From: Sphingomonas sp.
Lineage (GTDB): Bacteria > Pseudomonadota > Alphaproteobacteria > Sphingomonadales > Sphingomonadaceae
Reading direction: 5' to 3'
NCBI RefSeq assembly: GCF_030145815.1
Contig: NZ_JAIXHL010000002.1
Location: forward strand, 1 to 64,000
DNA: 64,000 nucleotides
Shown piece by piece: positions 42,465 to 51,382 of this stretch. The notes beneath the pieces were generated by a model. That model worked only from the letters and a program-made list of their open reading frames with translations. It ran no database searches and had not been told where the DNA came from. Each line of letters starts with the position of its first letter. Position 1 is the first letter of the stretch. The position numbers were made by a program, and so were the translations under genes.

Positions 42465-42481
42465 CCCCACTCCCCTATAAT
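42465..42481 (+). promoter_or_regulatory. Flagellar promoter-like element ahead of fliL
   Basis: CCCCA, then CTCCCC, then TATAAT lies 54 bp before the fliL start. It aligns without gaps to CCCCG-TCTCTC-TATAAT (46231-46247), CCCCG-CCCTTC-TATGAT (54948-54964) and CGCCG-CTCTCC-TATCAT (54859-54875, minus). No good -35 TTGACA is seen at 17 bp. Confidence 0.5.
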
Positions 42482-42535
42482 AGGAACATTCCGCCGGTCC
42501 GGTCGCGGATGGGCAAAGAGATTGGGACGCGAGAC

Positions 42536-43099
42536 ATGAGCGACGACATCATCGTCGAGGCCAAGGACGGCGAGGCGGCAGCCAAGCCCAAGGGCAGCAA
42601 GAAGAAGCTGATGATCATCATCGGCGCGGCCGTGCTGGTGCTGGGCGGCGGCGGTGGCGGCGCGGCGTTCTTCCTGATGGGATCGGACAAGCCGGCGGCA
42701 AAAACTGCCGAGGGCGAGCATGCCGACGCGGAGACCGAAGCCGAACCGGAGGCCGAAGGCGAAGGCGAAGGTGAGAAAGGCAAAGACGGCAAGAGCGCTG
42801 CCTATCTCGACGTGCCCCCGCTGGTCGTGAACCTGCGCAGCGCCGATGGTGCGGCCCGCTTCCTGAAGGTCCATTTCGTGCTGGTGCCCGGCAAGGCGAG
42901 CTCGGTCGAGAAGCTGCAGGGCAAGCTGCCGCTGCTGATCGATGCCTATCAGCCATTCCTGCGCGAATTGCGCCCCGAGGACCTGAACGGGTCGGGCGCA
43001 GTCTATCGCGTCAAGGAAGAGCTGCTGGTCCGCGCCACCCAGACGCTGGGTCCGGACGCGGTCAAGGATGTTCTGATCCAGGATCTGGTGCAGCAATGA
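42536..43099 (+). CDS. fliL: Flagellar basal body-associated protein FliL
   Basis: This 187-residue protein has one membrane helix (about 26-46) and a periplasmic FliL domain. A long Glu/Lys/Ala linker (EGEHADAETEAEPEAEGEGE) precedes PPLVVNLRSADGAARFLKVHFVLV and the terminal DVLIQDLVQQ, a standard end. FliL surrounds stators and stabilises torque generation. The ATG at 42536 is preferred over one at 42509. Overlaps fliM by 4 bp. Confidence 0.95.
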   Translation: MSDDIIVEAKDGEAAAKPKGSKKKLMIIIGAAVLVLGGGGGGAAFFLMGSDKPAAKTAEGEHADAETEAEPEAEGEGEGEKGKDGKSAAYLDVPPLVVNLRSADGAARFLKVHFVLVPGKASSVEKLQGKLPLLIDAYQPFLRELRPEDLNGSGAVYRVKEELLVRATQTLGPDAVKDVLIQDLVQQ

Positions 43100-44115
43100 G
43101 CGACGATTTCGACGATTTCGAGCTTCCCGAGCCGCCCAAGTTCGATTCCGACGCGGAAGCGTTGCTCGATCAGGCAGGCATCGACGCGCTGTTTGGGCAG
43201 GTCGGCGGGTTCAGCCAGCCGAAGGAAGGCCTGCGCGCGGTCATCGAATCCAACGTCATCAGCCGCGAGCGGCTGCCGATGCTGGAGGTCGTGTTCGACC
43301 GCATGGTCCGCATCTTTGCGACCTCGATGCGCAACCTCACCTCCGACGCGATCGACGTCAGCCTTGAGGAAGTGACCTCGATCCGCTTTGGCGACTATCT
43401 CAACCACATCATGCTCCCCGCGATGATCGGCGTGTTCCGCGTCGAGGAGTGGGAGAATTACGGCCTGGTCTCGGTCGATTCAGGCCTGATCTATGCCGTG
43501 GTCGACGCGCTGCTGGGCGGACGGCGCGGCGGTGGCGAGCAGGTGATGATCGACGGGCGCGGGTTCACGACGATCGAAACCGACCTGGTTTCGCGCATGC
43601 TGGGCCATGTGCTGAGCGATCTGTCGACATCGATGGCACCGATCACCCCGACCACGATCGAGCTGGAGCGCGTCGAGAGCAGCCCGCGCTTCGTCGCGAT
43701 TGCCGGCACCACCAACGTCTGCGCCGTCGCCACTTTCCGCGTCAGCATGGACGAGCGCGGCGGATGTTTCAGCATCCTGCTGCCCTATGCGACGATCGAG
43801 CCGGTCCGCCATCTGCTCAACCAGCGGTTCATGGGCGAAAAGCTGGGCCGCGACACGATCTGGGAAGTGCATATGGCGTCGGAGGTCCGCAAGGTCGACG
43901 TGACGCTGGACGTGGTCCTGGGCGAACGCGACATGCCGCTCGGCACCGTGCGCGACTTCAAGGTCGGTCAGACGATCCCGCTGTTCGCCGACCCCGACCA
44001 GCCGCTCGACATGCAATGCGGCGGCGTAACCATCGGCCGGGCCCAGATCGGCCAGCGGTCGAACAAGATCGCGGTGCGGCTGGTATCCGACATCGCCAAG
44101 GAGATGCGCGCATGA
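43096..44115 (+). CDS. fliM: Flagellar motor switch protein FliM
   Basis: This 339-residue C-ring protein binds phosphorylated CheY. The N-terminal DFDDFELPEPPKFDSDAEALLDQAGIDALFG carries the acidic CheY-binding peptide and LDQ-type motif. The middle domain (about 45-230) has RISN-like ESNVISRERLPMLEVVFDRMVR and GGRRGGGEQV. The C-terminal SpoA domain (about 255-325) ends the protein. Coupled to fliL and DUF6468 by 4-bp overlaps. Confidence 0.96.
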   Translation: MSDDFDDFELPEPPKFDSDAEALLDQAGIDALFGQVGGFSQPKEGLRAVIESNVISRERLPMLEVVFDRMVRIFATSMRNLTSDAIDVSLEEVTSIRFGDYLNHIMLPAMIGVFRVEEWENYGLVSVDSGLIYAVVDALLGGRRGGGEQVMIDGRGFTTIETDLVSRMLGHVLSDLSTSMAPITPTTIELERVESSPRFVAIAGTTNVCAVATFRVSMDERGGCFSILLPYATIEPVRHLLNQRFMGEKLGRDTIWEVHMASEVRKVDVTLDVVLGERDMPLGTVRDFKVGQTIPLFADPDQPLDMQCGGVTIGRAQIGQRSNKIAVRLVSDIAKEMRA

Positions 44116-44450
44116 CTTATTCGCTGATCGCGAACGTGCTCACCATGTTGTTCTGTACGGTGGTGATCGTTCAGAGCATGCGCATGATGCGTGCGCTCAA
44201 CGCCCTGAAGCGCAACGATCTGGCGCAGGTCGTCTCGACGCTCGATCAGGCAACGGTGCAGGCGCGGCTGGTGCTGTCCGAACTCAAGGGCACGCTGACG
44301 CAATATGCGCGCGGCACCCATGACGCCGCCCGCGCCAAGGCAGTCGCCGACGAATTGCGGATGATGATCGAGATTGCAGATTCGACCGCCGAACGACTGG
44401 TCGAATCCGCCGCAGCCGCACGCCGCGTCGAGCCGGTGGACCGCTACTGA
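44112..44450 (+). CDS. DUF6468 protein of the flagellar cluster
   Basis: This 112-residue protein has one N-terminal membrane helix (about 4-24) and a helical cytoplasmic tail. It matches the DUF6468 family that lies between fliM and motE in alphaproteobacteria. Function is not established, but conserved linkage points to motor assembly. ATGA overlap with fliM, TGATG with motE. Confidence 0.85.
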   Translation: MTYSLIANVLTMLFCTVVIVQSMRMMRALNALKRNDLAQVVSTLDQATVQARLVLSELKGTLTQYARGTHDAARAKAVADELRMMIEIADSTAERLVESAAAARRVEPVDRY

Positions 44451-45034
44451 TGCGCATCCCCTTTTTGCTGATCACCGCCGCCGTGGCGACTGTGGGCGCG
44501 GTGGCGAATGGCGTCGATGCGGCCGTGGCCGTCGGCGAATCCGTGGTGCCCAAGACGCGGCTTGGCAGCCAGATCGAGGGCGAACTCAGCGCCGCCCAGC
44601 GCAAGGAGGCCGAACGCCGCCGCGCGCTCGACCTGCGCGAACAGGCGCTCAAGGCGGCGCGGCTGCGCATGGAGCGCCAGCAGAAGGATGCCGAAGCCAA
44701 GGCCGTAGCCGAGGGCAAGGCCGATGCGCAGGCGGGCGCTGCCGCCGCGCCGGGCGGGGCACCCGCCGCCGAAGAGAAGCGGTACAGCGACCTGGCCCGC
44801 ATCTTTCAATCGATGAAGCCTGCCAAGGCCGCGCCGGTGTTCGAGAAACTAAGCCCCGATGTGCAATTCCAGGTGGCGCAGCGGATGCGCGATCGCAACG
44901 CCGCGCTGATGATGCAGGCGATGTCGCCCGATGCCGCCGCGACCCTTGGCATGGCACTGGCCCGTGGTGGCATGACGCAGCCCAAGTCTGCGGCTGCCAC
45001 ACCGGCGAAGGGTGGCCGCACCGCGCCGCGATGA
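44450..45034 (+). CDS. MotE-like flagellar motor chaperone
   Basis: This 194-residue exported protein has a signal peptide (about 1-24), a long charged coiled coil (about 45-90) and a MgtE_N-like segment (RYSDLARIFQSMKPAKAAPVFEKLSPDVQFQVAQRMRDRNAALMMQAMSP). It matches the MotE family; in rhizobia MotE is the periplasmic chaperone of MotC. No motC is visible here, so its partner is uncertain. It closes the fliL-fliM-DUF6468 operon. Confidence 0.85.
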   Translation: MRIPFLLITAAVATVGAVANGVDAAVAVGESVVPKTRLGSQIEGELSAAQRKEAERRRALDLREQALKAARLRMERQQKDAEAKAVAEGKADAQAGAAAAPGGAPAAEEKRYSDLARIFQSMKPAKAAPVFEKLSPDVQFQVAQRMRDRNAALMMQAMSPDAAATLGMALARGGMTQPKSAAATPAKGGRTAPR

Positions 45035-45127
45035 GTGGGCACCGCCTTACTGTAATACTACAATACTGACAGAAGCACTCAGCTAAGATCATCTTGCAAT
45101 AAGCGGGGTTCTTTGGCGGAGACTGCA

Positions 45128-45778
45128 GTGACGATCCCCGACACGGACGAGGGGCCTTTGTCGAGCGAAGATGCGCTGCGTCGAGCAGCGCTTTTTGCAT
45201 CCGGCTTGCTCGCCCTGCGCGAATCGCCCCGCTTCAACGACCTGGTTCAGGATCTGAGCCGCACGATGGACGTGCCGATCGCGGGCGTCAGCGTGGTCGA
45301 TAGCGGATTTTGCTGGCTGCCGGTGCTGCACGGAGTCGATCTCGACTCGATCCCCCTGTCCGAATCGCTGTGCGCCGGGGTGGTCGAAACCCAGATCCCG
45401 ATGACCGAGACCGATCTTCCGGCAAATCCGAAATTCGCCGATAACCGCTTCGTCGCGGGACCGCTCGCGCTGCGTGCCTATGCCGCCGTGCCGATGTGCG
45501 GCGTGCAGGGGGCGAAACTGGGTAGCGTGTTCATCGCGGACCAGCGTGTTCGACCCGATTTCGCCAGTCGCGCCATTCCGCAGCTGGAGCGCACGACCGT
45601 GCGCATTTTGGAAGAGGCCTCCTCGCCGCATCATATGCGCCGCGTCGGTCGCACCACGGTTGAGGGGCTGGAATCGCTGATCCGACGGGCCACCCGCAAC
45701 GGTGATGACGCGCTGGTCACCGCAATCGATCGCGTGATGCGCGACGTGCTGCCGCTGACCGGGATGCGCGGAAATTAG
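45128..45778 (+). CDS. GAF domain protein
   Basis: This 216-residue cytoplasmic protein is nearly all one GAF domain (about 20-170: LSRTMDVPIAGVSVVDSGFCWLPVLHGVDLDSIPLSESLCAGVVE, then PLALRAYAAVPMCGVQGAKLGSVFIADQRVR). It has no output domain, so it would act through a partner. The GTG at 45128 has GGAG six bases upstream; a TTG at 45113 would add five residues. It lies 93 bp after motE, probably transcribed separately. Its GAF resembles that of the GAF-EAL protein at 19846. Confidence 0.82.
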   Translation: MTIPDTDEGPLSSEDALRRAALFASGLLALRESPRFNDLVQDLSRTMDVPIAGVSVVDSGFCWLPVLHGVDLDSIPLSESLCAGVVETQIPMTETDLPANPKFADNRFVAGPLALRAYAAVPMCGVQGAKLGSVFIADQRVRPDFASRAIPQLERTTVRILEEASSPHHMRRVGRTTVEGLESLIRRATRNGDDALVTAIDRVMRDVLPLTGMRGN

Positions 45779-45779
45779 G

Positions 45780-46190
45780 TCAGGGCGCGCCGCGCGCGGG
45801 GCTGGTGCGTACTTCGAGGATCAGCACATGACCCGCCTGCGGATCGGCGGCGTGCGCGGCGGCATCCAGCATATGGGCCAGCGCCTCGGCATCGACCGCG
45901 ACGCGGGGTGACGCGTTCAGCTGAGCAAAATCGAGCAGCGCCGACAGCATCGCCGCGCGCAGCGCCGGTTGCGCCGTGCCAAGCACGCCCGCATCGACCC
46001 CGTCTGCCGGGGTGATGGCCAGCTCAAGCTCGAGGTCGCCGTCGAGCCGTCCGGCATCGATGATCGGCACGCGAAACTTGCCCAGCGGAACGACGGCGGC
46101 ATCCCCCCCGCCCCCACCCGCGGCGCCGGCCGGCGCGGCCACGGCAAGCAATGCGGCGGCAGCAGTCAAGCGGGCAGCGGTTCTGCGCAT
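45780..46190 (-). CDS. Exported protein of unknown function in flagellar cluster
   Basis: This 136-residue protein has a signal peptide (about 1-24), a Gly-rich stretch and a compact domain (VVPLGKFRVPIIDAGRLDGDLELELAIT, then AMLSALLDFAQLNASPRVAVDAEALAHML). The strand-loop pattern recalls the periplasmic FliL fold weakly, but I cannot assign it. Its stop lies two bases from the convergent GAF gene. It diverges from the gene at 46291. Confidence 0.65.
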   Translation of the reverse strand: MRRTAARLTAAAALLAVAAPAGAAGGGGGDAAVVPLGKFRVPIIDAGRLDGDLELELAITPADGVDAGVLGTAQPALRAAMLSALLDFAQLNASPRVAVDAEALAHMLDAAAHAADPQAGHVLILEVRTSPARGAP

Positions 46191-46230
46191 GCGGTCTCCA
46201 ATCAAAGGCGTGCAGCGGGACCGCACGCGA

Positions 46231-46247
46231 CCCCGTCTCTCTATAAT
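46231..46247 (+). promoter_or_regulatory. Flagellar promoter-like element ahead of the 46291 gene
   Basis: CCCCG-TCTCTC-TATAAT, followed by AGG, lies 43 bp ahead of the 46291 start. It has the same layout as the element ahead of fliL. Confidence 0.5.
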
Positions 46248-46290
46248 AGGTTGAAAACCGCGTGTTGGGACTTGCCCCGTTGGGATTTGA

Positions 46291-46512
46291 ATGAGCCACG
46301 ATCAAAAGCCCGCACGCGTTCGCGTCATCGGTGGCAATGCCGCCGACCGCCGCCTGCGCGGCGGCTTTGCCACCGGCCCCGCCCCGCGCCGCGCCGCTAA
46401 GCCCCGCCCGGTCGTCAAGCCGGGCTTGGGCCGCGCGCTGATCGCATTCCTGTTTCTGTCCGCAGCGTTGGTCGGCGGCGTGGTTCAGGCCTGGTTGCTG
46501 CTGCGCGCATGA
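46291..46512 (+). CDS. Small single-pass membrane protein
   Basis: This 73-residue protein has a basic N-terminal half (residues 1-48, Arg/Pro-rich) and one membrane helix (about 50-70). Its stop overlaps the next start (ATGA), and it has a promoter-like TATAAT upstream. No family recognised. It is probably an inner-membrane partner of the exported 592-residue protein that follows. Confidence 0.65.
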   Translation: MSHDQKPARVRVIGGNAADRRLRGGFATGPAPRRAAKPRPVVKPGLGRALIAFLFLSAALVGGVVQAWLLLRA

Positions 46513-48287
46513 CCCGGCCCCGATCCATCCTCGCACTGGTGCTGCTCGCCGGGAGCGCCAGCGCCGCGATGGCGGCGGGCGACGCCAAGTACGCCGCCCC
46601 AGCACATGGCACGCCCCCGCCGGCTGCAGCCAAAGCCGCGCCCGGCGGCGCCGTTGCCAAGCCGCAGCCTTTTGCCGCCCAGCTTGCCGAATTGCCGCGA
46701 TCCGCGCCCGGCGCGCGCGCCGCGATCGACATCCCGCTCGCCTGGTCGCTGATCGCCCGCAGCACGGCGGAGACGCGCCAGGCCGCGCGCTGGAAGCTGG
46801 CGACCGCGCTGATCGACGCGCGGCGCGGCGCCGACGCGCTGGGCGTGCTCGAAACAATGCTGCGCGATGACAGCGCACTCGAACTGGTACCCGCGTGGCG
46901 GCTGGCGATGGGCAAGGCGACCGCCATGGCCGGTCGCGACAGCGCCGCCCTGACCTGGTTCAATGCGCCCGAACTGCTGGCCGATCCCGAGGCATGTGCG
47001 TGGCGTATCCGCGCCGGTGCAGTGATCGACGGCCCCGCCGGCAGTGCGCTGCTCAAATGCGCGGTGCCCGCCATCCTTGCGCACCATGGAGCGGATCGGA
47101 TCGCGTTCCTGCTCGATGCCGCGGTGGGCCTCAGCCGATCGGGACATCATGACCGCGCCTTGCGCTTTCTGGCCGCGATCCCCGACCAGCATGTCGCCGC
47201 CAATCTGCAGCGCGGGATCGCGTTGCTGGCAACCGGCCAGCCCGAAGCGGGCAAGCTGCGGCTGGAGCGCGTGCTACTGTCCGGCACCCCGGCCGAGCGC
47301 GCCGCCGCCGAGCTGGCGCTGATCCGCGATGCGCTGGCGCGCGGGACGGTCAAGCCGGGCGAAGCGGTGAAGCGGCTCGACGCCCTCACCTTTCGCTGGC
47401 GCGGGGGCGAGGTCGAACGCGCCGCGCTCGAACTCAAATGGCAGATTGCCGAGCGCGCGCATGATCCGGTGACGGCGCTGGTCGCATCTGCGACCTTGTT
47501 CCGCCACTTCGACCTTGGCGCGCAGACCGGACCCACGCTGACACGGATCCAGGCCGACCTGCAGACGCTGGTCAACGATCCCAAACGCCCGATCGCGCAG
47601 GCGGCGGGGCTGTTCTGGGAGTATCGCGACCTGTCGCCGACCGGCGCGCCGGGCGATTTGCTGGTCAGCACGCTCGCGGACCGACTCTCTGCGGCCGGAC
47701 TGCATGTCCGCGCCGCCGAATTGCTGCAGCATCAGATGCAGAACCGCGCGATCGACATTGCCAAGGGGCCGCTGTCGATCCGCATCGCGCGCCTGCTGCT
47801 GCTCGCCGACAAGCCCGATCAGGTGCTGACGACCCTGCGTCGCAGCGACGGCCCGGACTATCCCGCGCCGATCGCGGCGGATCGTCAGCGGATGCAGGCG
47901 ATCGCCACCTGGCGCATGGGCCGGCGCGGCGACGCGCTGGCGATGCTCGGTCAGGTCGAGGCGGCGGACGATCTGCGCGCCGAAATGCTGTGGCAGGCAC
48001 GCGACTGGGCGCGCTTTGCGCAGGCCAATCGCGCCGTGCTCGCCCCCGCCCGCACGGCGGCGGTGCTGCGTCAGGCGGTCGCGCTGGTAATGCTGGGCGA
48101 CGAGCCCGGCCTTGCCGCGCTGCGCAAACGCTACCTCCCCGCACTGCGCGGGACCAAGGCGGGCGAGGCGCTCGGCGCGCTCGCGTCGCCCAACGGCACG
48201 GTGAACCCCGCCGCACTCGACGCCGCCATGGCGGGCGTGTCCGAGACCGCCGCCGACGGTGACCTGCTGCTGCTCGCGCGCGGCTAA
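46509..48287 (+). CDS. Exported helical-repeat protein in flagellar cluster
   Basis: This 592-residue protein has a signal peptide (about 1-22) and an Ala/Leu/Arg-rich body of about 30-40-residue helical pairs resembling degenerate TPR/SEL1 repeats (RWKLATALIDARRGADALGVLETML, HHDRALRFLAAIPDQHVAANLQRGIALLATGQPEAGKLRLERVL). It is coupled to the small membrane protein upstream. Its place among flgF/fliL/flgE operons suggests a motility or envelope role, but no function is known. Confidence 0.7.
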   Translation: MTRPRSILALVLLAGSASAAMAAGDAKYAAPAHGTPPPAAAKAAPGGAVAKPQPFAAQLAELPRSAPGARAAIDIPLAWSLIARSTAETRQAARWKLATALIDARRGADALGVLETMLRDDSALELVPAWRLAMGKATAMAGRDSAALTWFNAPELLADPEACAWRIRAGAVIDGPAGSALLKCAVPAILAHHGADRIAFLLDAAVGLSRSGHHDRALRFLAAIPDQHVAANLQRGIALLATGQPEAGKLRLERVLLSGTPAERAAAELALIRDALARGTVKPGEAVKRLDALTFRWRGGEVERAALELKWQIAERAHDPVTALVASATLFRHFDLGAQTGPTLTRIQADLQTLVNDPKRPIAQAAGLFWEYRDLSPTGAPGDLLVSTLADRLSAAGLHVRAAELLQHQMQNRAIDIAKGPLSIRIARLLLLADKPDQVLTTLRRSDGPDYPAPIAADRQRMQAIATWRMGRRGDALAMLGQVEAADDLRAEMLWQARDWARFAQANRAVLAPARTAAVLRQAVALVMLGDEPGLAALRKRYLPALRGTKAGEALGALASPNGTVNPAALDAAMAGVSETAADGDLLLLARG

Positions 48288-48376
48288 TTCAAAGGACCTG
48301 CTGCATTAGCGCTGCTTCCTGAATGGGAGCGGGCGTGCGCGTGCGCGCGTCCGAACGTCCCCATCTTCGACGGACA

Positions 48377-48410
48377 AAGAAAAGCGGCGGTGCCGGGGAG
48401 GCACCGCCGC
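48377..48410 (-). terminator. Rho-independent terminator of the chemoreceptor gene
   Basis: Read on the minus strand, a perfect 11-bp stem GCGGCGGTGCC/GGCACCGCCGC with a 5-nt loop is followed by TTTTCTTTG. It is about 45 bp past the stop of the chemoreceptor gene, a strong intrinsic terminator. Positions 48288-48376 hold no gene. Confidence 0.85.
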
Positions 48411-48453
48411 GAAGGTCAAACCGTCCGGGGGGAATGTCCGGCCGGCTCGGGGA

Positions 48454-50400
48454 TCAGAATTCGTCCCAGGCGTCGTTCTTGCGCACCAGCGACGAGATCG
48501 CCGCAGCTGGCAGCGGCTTGATCGGCGACTGATAGACATGCTCGCTCGACTGGCGCTCGGACTTTGCCGCGACCTTGGGCGCGGGCGCGGCGGCGCGCGG
48601 CTTGGCCGGAGACTTGGTCACCGGGCGCGGCGCGCGGACCGGCGCCGATGCGGGCGCTGCCGAGCTTGCGGACGTGCGGAAGCTGTCGGCGCGTTCGCCG
48701 AGCACGCGGACCTCGGAGTTGAGGCTGCGCGCCGCTGCCGAGGTTTCCTCGACCATCGCCGCATTCTGCTGCGTCGATTCGTCCATCGTGGTGATTGCCG
48801 AAGCGATCTGCTGCACCGCTGCTGCCTGTGCCTGGTTGTCCTGCGCGAGGCCGTTCAGCATTTCATGCACCGCCGACACGTCGGACGAGATGCCGACCAG
48901 CGCGCCATCGACGCGTTCGACCGCGCCGACCGCGATTTCGACGTCATTCTGCGTCGCGGTGAGCTGTTCACGGGCGCGCTTGGCCTCTTCTTCCGAGCGC
49001 ATTGCCAGCTGACCGACCAGATCGGCGACGACCGCAAAGCCACGGCCCGCTTCGCCGGCACGACCGGCTTCGACCGCCGCGTTCATGGCAAGGACGCGGG
49101 TCTGGAACGCGATCTTGTCGAGCCCTTCGATGACGCTGTCGATGCCCTTGGCGCTGTCGGCGACGCGACCCATGGCCGATACCGCTTCCTCCGCCGTACC
49201 GCGACCGGTGCCGACCGTGACCATCGCCTGATCGGCGCGACCGACCGTGCGGGTCGCCGCTTCGGCGCCGTTGCGCAGGCGATCGTTGATCTGAGCGACC
49301 GCGGCCGAGGTTTCCTCAAGCGACGCAGCGGCGCTTTCGGTGCGGCGGGCAAGGTCTTCCGACGCCGCCTCGATCTCGGTCGAGCCCGAGCTGATCGAGC
49401 GGACGCTTTCCGTGACCGACTGGATCAGGTCGCTGAGCGACTTGAGCGCGCCGTTGAAATTGTCCTTGAGCACCGCATAGGAACCATTGAACTCGGCGTT
49501 GATCGGCCGGGTCAGGTCGCCCTGCGCCAGTGAGTCGAGATGGCTGGACAGGGTGTCGATCACCATCTTCTGCTCGGCATCGGCCTCTGCCTTGGCAGCA
49601 GTCAGGCGCTCCTGTTCCTGGGCATTGTCGCGGAAAACCAGCACCGCCTTGGCCATTGCGCCAACCTCGTCACCGCGATCGGTGCCGTTGACGTCGATGC
49701 GGTTATTGCCTTCGGCCAGCGTGCGCATCGCGCCCTCAACGCCCGCCAGCGGGGCGATGATCGTGCGGCGGGCGACGAAGATGCCGAAGCCGACTGCAAG
49801 GACGACACCCAGCAGGCCGGTGACGAGCATCGACGTGGACGCGCTGGCTGCCATTTCGGACAGCTCGGCATTCTTCTTGGTCGCCGCGTCAGAGCGTACA
49901 GTGGTGAACCGCCGGAGTTCGGCACGGATCGCCTTGGCCTTCGGATCCGCTGCGGCCAGCGCCTTGCCCGCTTCTTCGTTGCGATCGGCCTGACCCAGTT
50001 CGATCGCGCTGCGGGTAAGCTTATGCAGCTCGTCGAGATCGGCCAAGATGGGATCAATCGACTTGGCGGTATCTGGTTCCGACTTTACAATGGCCGCAAG
50101 GCGCGCCTTGGCGTTCTTGTAGGATTCGAGTTCGGACGCGACCGCCTCGCGGTTTCGCGCGCTTCCACCCGGATAGTACATCACCTGATAACCGGAGAGG
50201 GTCATGTCGATCACGCCCTGATAGGACCGGGCGAGCTCGGTATTGTTGGGGAGAGTGGTTTCGGCGATCGCACTGTATTCCTTGTCGATATGCTTGAGCG
50301 TGCTGACGCTGTTCAGGACGAGGGCAAGAGTCACGGCACCGAGCATCAGCATCAGCGCTGCAATCTTGTAGGCGATTTTAAGGTTCGTGAAGGCCTTCAT
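48454..50400 (-). CDS. Methyl-accepting chemotaxis protein
   Basis: This 648-residue chemoreceptor has membrane helices at about 8-28 and 190-212 flanking a helical periplasmic sensor (about 30-190). A HAMP domain (about 212-265), a second HAMP-like segment and a signalling coiled coil follow, with a tip around GLDKIAFQTRVLAMNAAVEAGRAGEAGRGFAVVA. The protein ends in AWDEF, a WxxF tail like the CheR/CheB docking pentapeptide NWETF. The ATG at 50400 has GGGGA upstream. Confidence 0.93.
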   Translation of the reverse strand: MKAFTNLKIAYKIAALMLMLGAVTLALVLNSVSTLKHIDKEYSAIAETTLPNNTELARSYQGVIDMTLSGYQVMYYPGGSARNREAVASELESYKNAKARLAAIVKSEPDTAKSIDPILADLDELHKLTRSAIELGQADRNEEAGKALAAADPKAKAIRAELRRFTTVRSDAATKKNAELSEMAASASTSMLVTGLLGVVLAVGFGIFVARRTIIAPLAGVEGAMRTLAEGNNRIDVNGTDRGDEVGAMAKAVLVFRDNAQEQERLTAAKAEADAEQKMVIDTLSSHLDSLAQGDLTRPINAEFNGSYAVLKDNFNGALKSLSDLIQSVTESVRSISSGSTEIEAASEDLARRTESAAASLEETSAAVAQINDRLRNGAEAATRTVGRADQAMVTVGTGRGTAEEAVSAMGRVADSAKGIDSVIEGLDKIAFQTRVLAMNAAVEAGRAGEAGRGFAVVADLVGQLAMRSEEEAKRAREQLTATQNDVEIAVGAVERVDGALVGISSDVSAVHEMLNGLAQDNQAQAAAVQQIASAITTMDESTQQNAAMVEETSAAARSLNSEVRVLGERADSFRTSASSAAPASAPVRAPRPVTKSPAKPRAAAPAPKVAAKSERQSSEHVYQSPIKPLPAAAISSLVRKNDAWDEF

Positions 50401-50421
50401 GTCGGTCCCCATTCGGTTCGG

Positions 50422-50434
50422 ATGTGTAATTATA
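50422..50434 (-). promoter_or_regulatory. TATAATTACACAT element ahead of the chemoreceptor
   Basis: On the minus strand a perfect TATAAT is embedded in TATAATTACACAT, 22 bp before the chosen start codon. Similar 13-mers lie ahead of the GAF-EAL gene and the sigma-like gene. Confidence 0.5.
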
Positions 50435-50468
50435 GATGCGGCGTCGTCAGCGCGGGCGCGCGGCGCCG

Positions 50469-51371
50469 TCAGCGCATGTAATTGAGCAGGCTGAGTTCAT
50501 TGAGCTGAGTGAAGACCGAGTAGCTGGCTTCCAACGTGGTCTTGTGCATCGCGAGGTCCATCGCGACCTGCGCCAGATCGGCGTCTTCGTTACGGCTGAT
50601 CACATCTTTTAGGACGAGCGCGCGCTCATTGGCGCGATCGACCAATGTGTCTGTTTGCGCGAGCCGCCGACCATTTTCGGCGTTCAGGCGACGAATGCCG
50701 CTCACCGCGTCGTCGAGCTGAATTTTGATATCGGTCAGCGCCGTCTTCTGCGCATCGGTCAGCATCTCGCCGAACGGGCCGGCTTCGACCAGACTGCGAT
50801 AGACCTTGGTCATTTCGAGACCGAGTTCGGAAGCGGTGATGCCATAGTTGAGGTCGAGCCCGTCGCCCACGCGCGCGCGCGCGATCGCCTCGCCATCATT
50901 GAACTGCGCCGATGCCGCGACGCCGACCAGATCCTCGATCTTGGACGGCGCATAGGGGTCGGTGGAGATGCCGCCGCCGAACAGAGGCAGCCCGCCCTCG
51001 CTGGTGTTGAGCATCGAGCGGAACTGGTCGAACGCGGCCGAAATGGCTTCGCCCAGCCCCGCCGCCTCGCCTGTACCGACCGCCAGCGACAGGCGGTTGC
51101 CGAGGTCCATCGAACCGTTCTCGATCGCGGTGATCGAGGTTTCGTACAGGCTGAGCGTCGTGCCGAGCCGCGTCGCGGTCTGAGCGTGCGCCTCCTGCTT
51201 GGCGAGCAGGGTATGGGCCGACAGCGTGCGCACCGCTTCGCTGCCCAGGGCGGCGAGGTCGGGAGCCTTTTTGCCGGTCGAGAGCTGAGCCTGGGTGACC
51301 GACAGCTTTTCCTGCGCACGCTGGATCGAGATCGCGGTGGTCTGTTGCAGGGGGATGGTGGCGACGCGCAT
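50469..51371 (-). CDS. flgL: Flagellar hook-associated protein 3 (FlgL)
   Basis: This 300-residue hook-filament junction protein has the flagellin-like N-terminus (QRAQEKLSVTQAQLSTGKK) and the C-terminal coiled coil (RNEDADLAQVAMDLAMHKTTLEASYSVFTQLNELSLLNYMR). It sits directly after flgK (11-bp gap) on the same strand, as is usual. Confidence 0.92.
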   Translation of the reverse strand: MRVATIPLQQTTAISIQRAQEKLSVTQAQLSTGKKAPDLAALGSEAVRTLSAHTLLAKQEAHAQTATRLGTTLSLYETSITAIENGSMDLGNRLSLAVGTGEAAGLGEAISAAFDQFRSMLNTSEGGLPLFGGGISTDPYAPSKIEDLVGVAASAQFNDGEAIARARVGDGLDLNYGITASELGLEMTKVYRSLVEAGPFGEMLTDAQKTALTDIKIQLDDAVSGIRRLNAENGRRLAQTDTLVDRANERALVLKDVISRNEDADLAQVAMDLAMHKTTLEASYSVFTQLNELSLLNYMR

Positions 51372-51382
51372 CTATTCAATCC

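Noticed and set aside
42407-42535. Possible sigma-54 promoters in the flgF-fliL and flgE-flbT gaps
   Set aside because: GGC and TTGC pieces occur (for example GGCAAATGTTGCC), but the GG-to-GC spacing is 8 or 11-12 bases, not the required 10.
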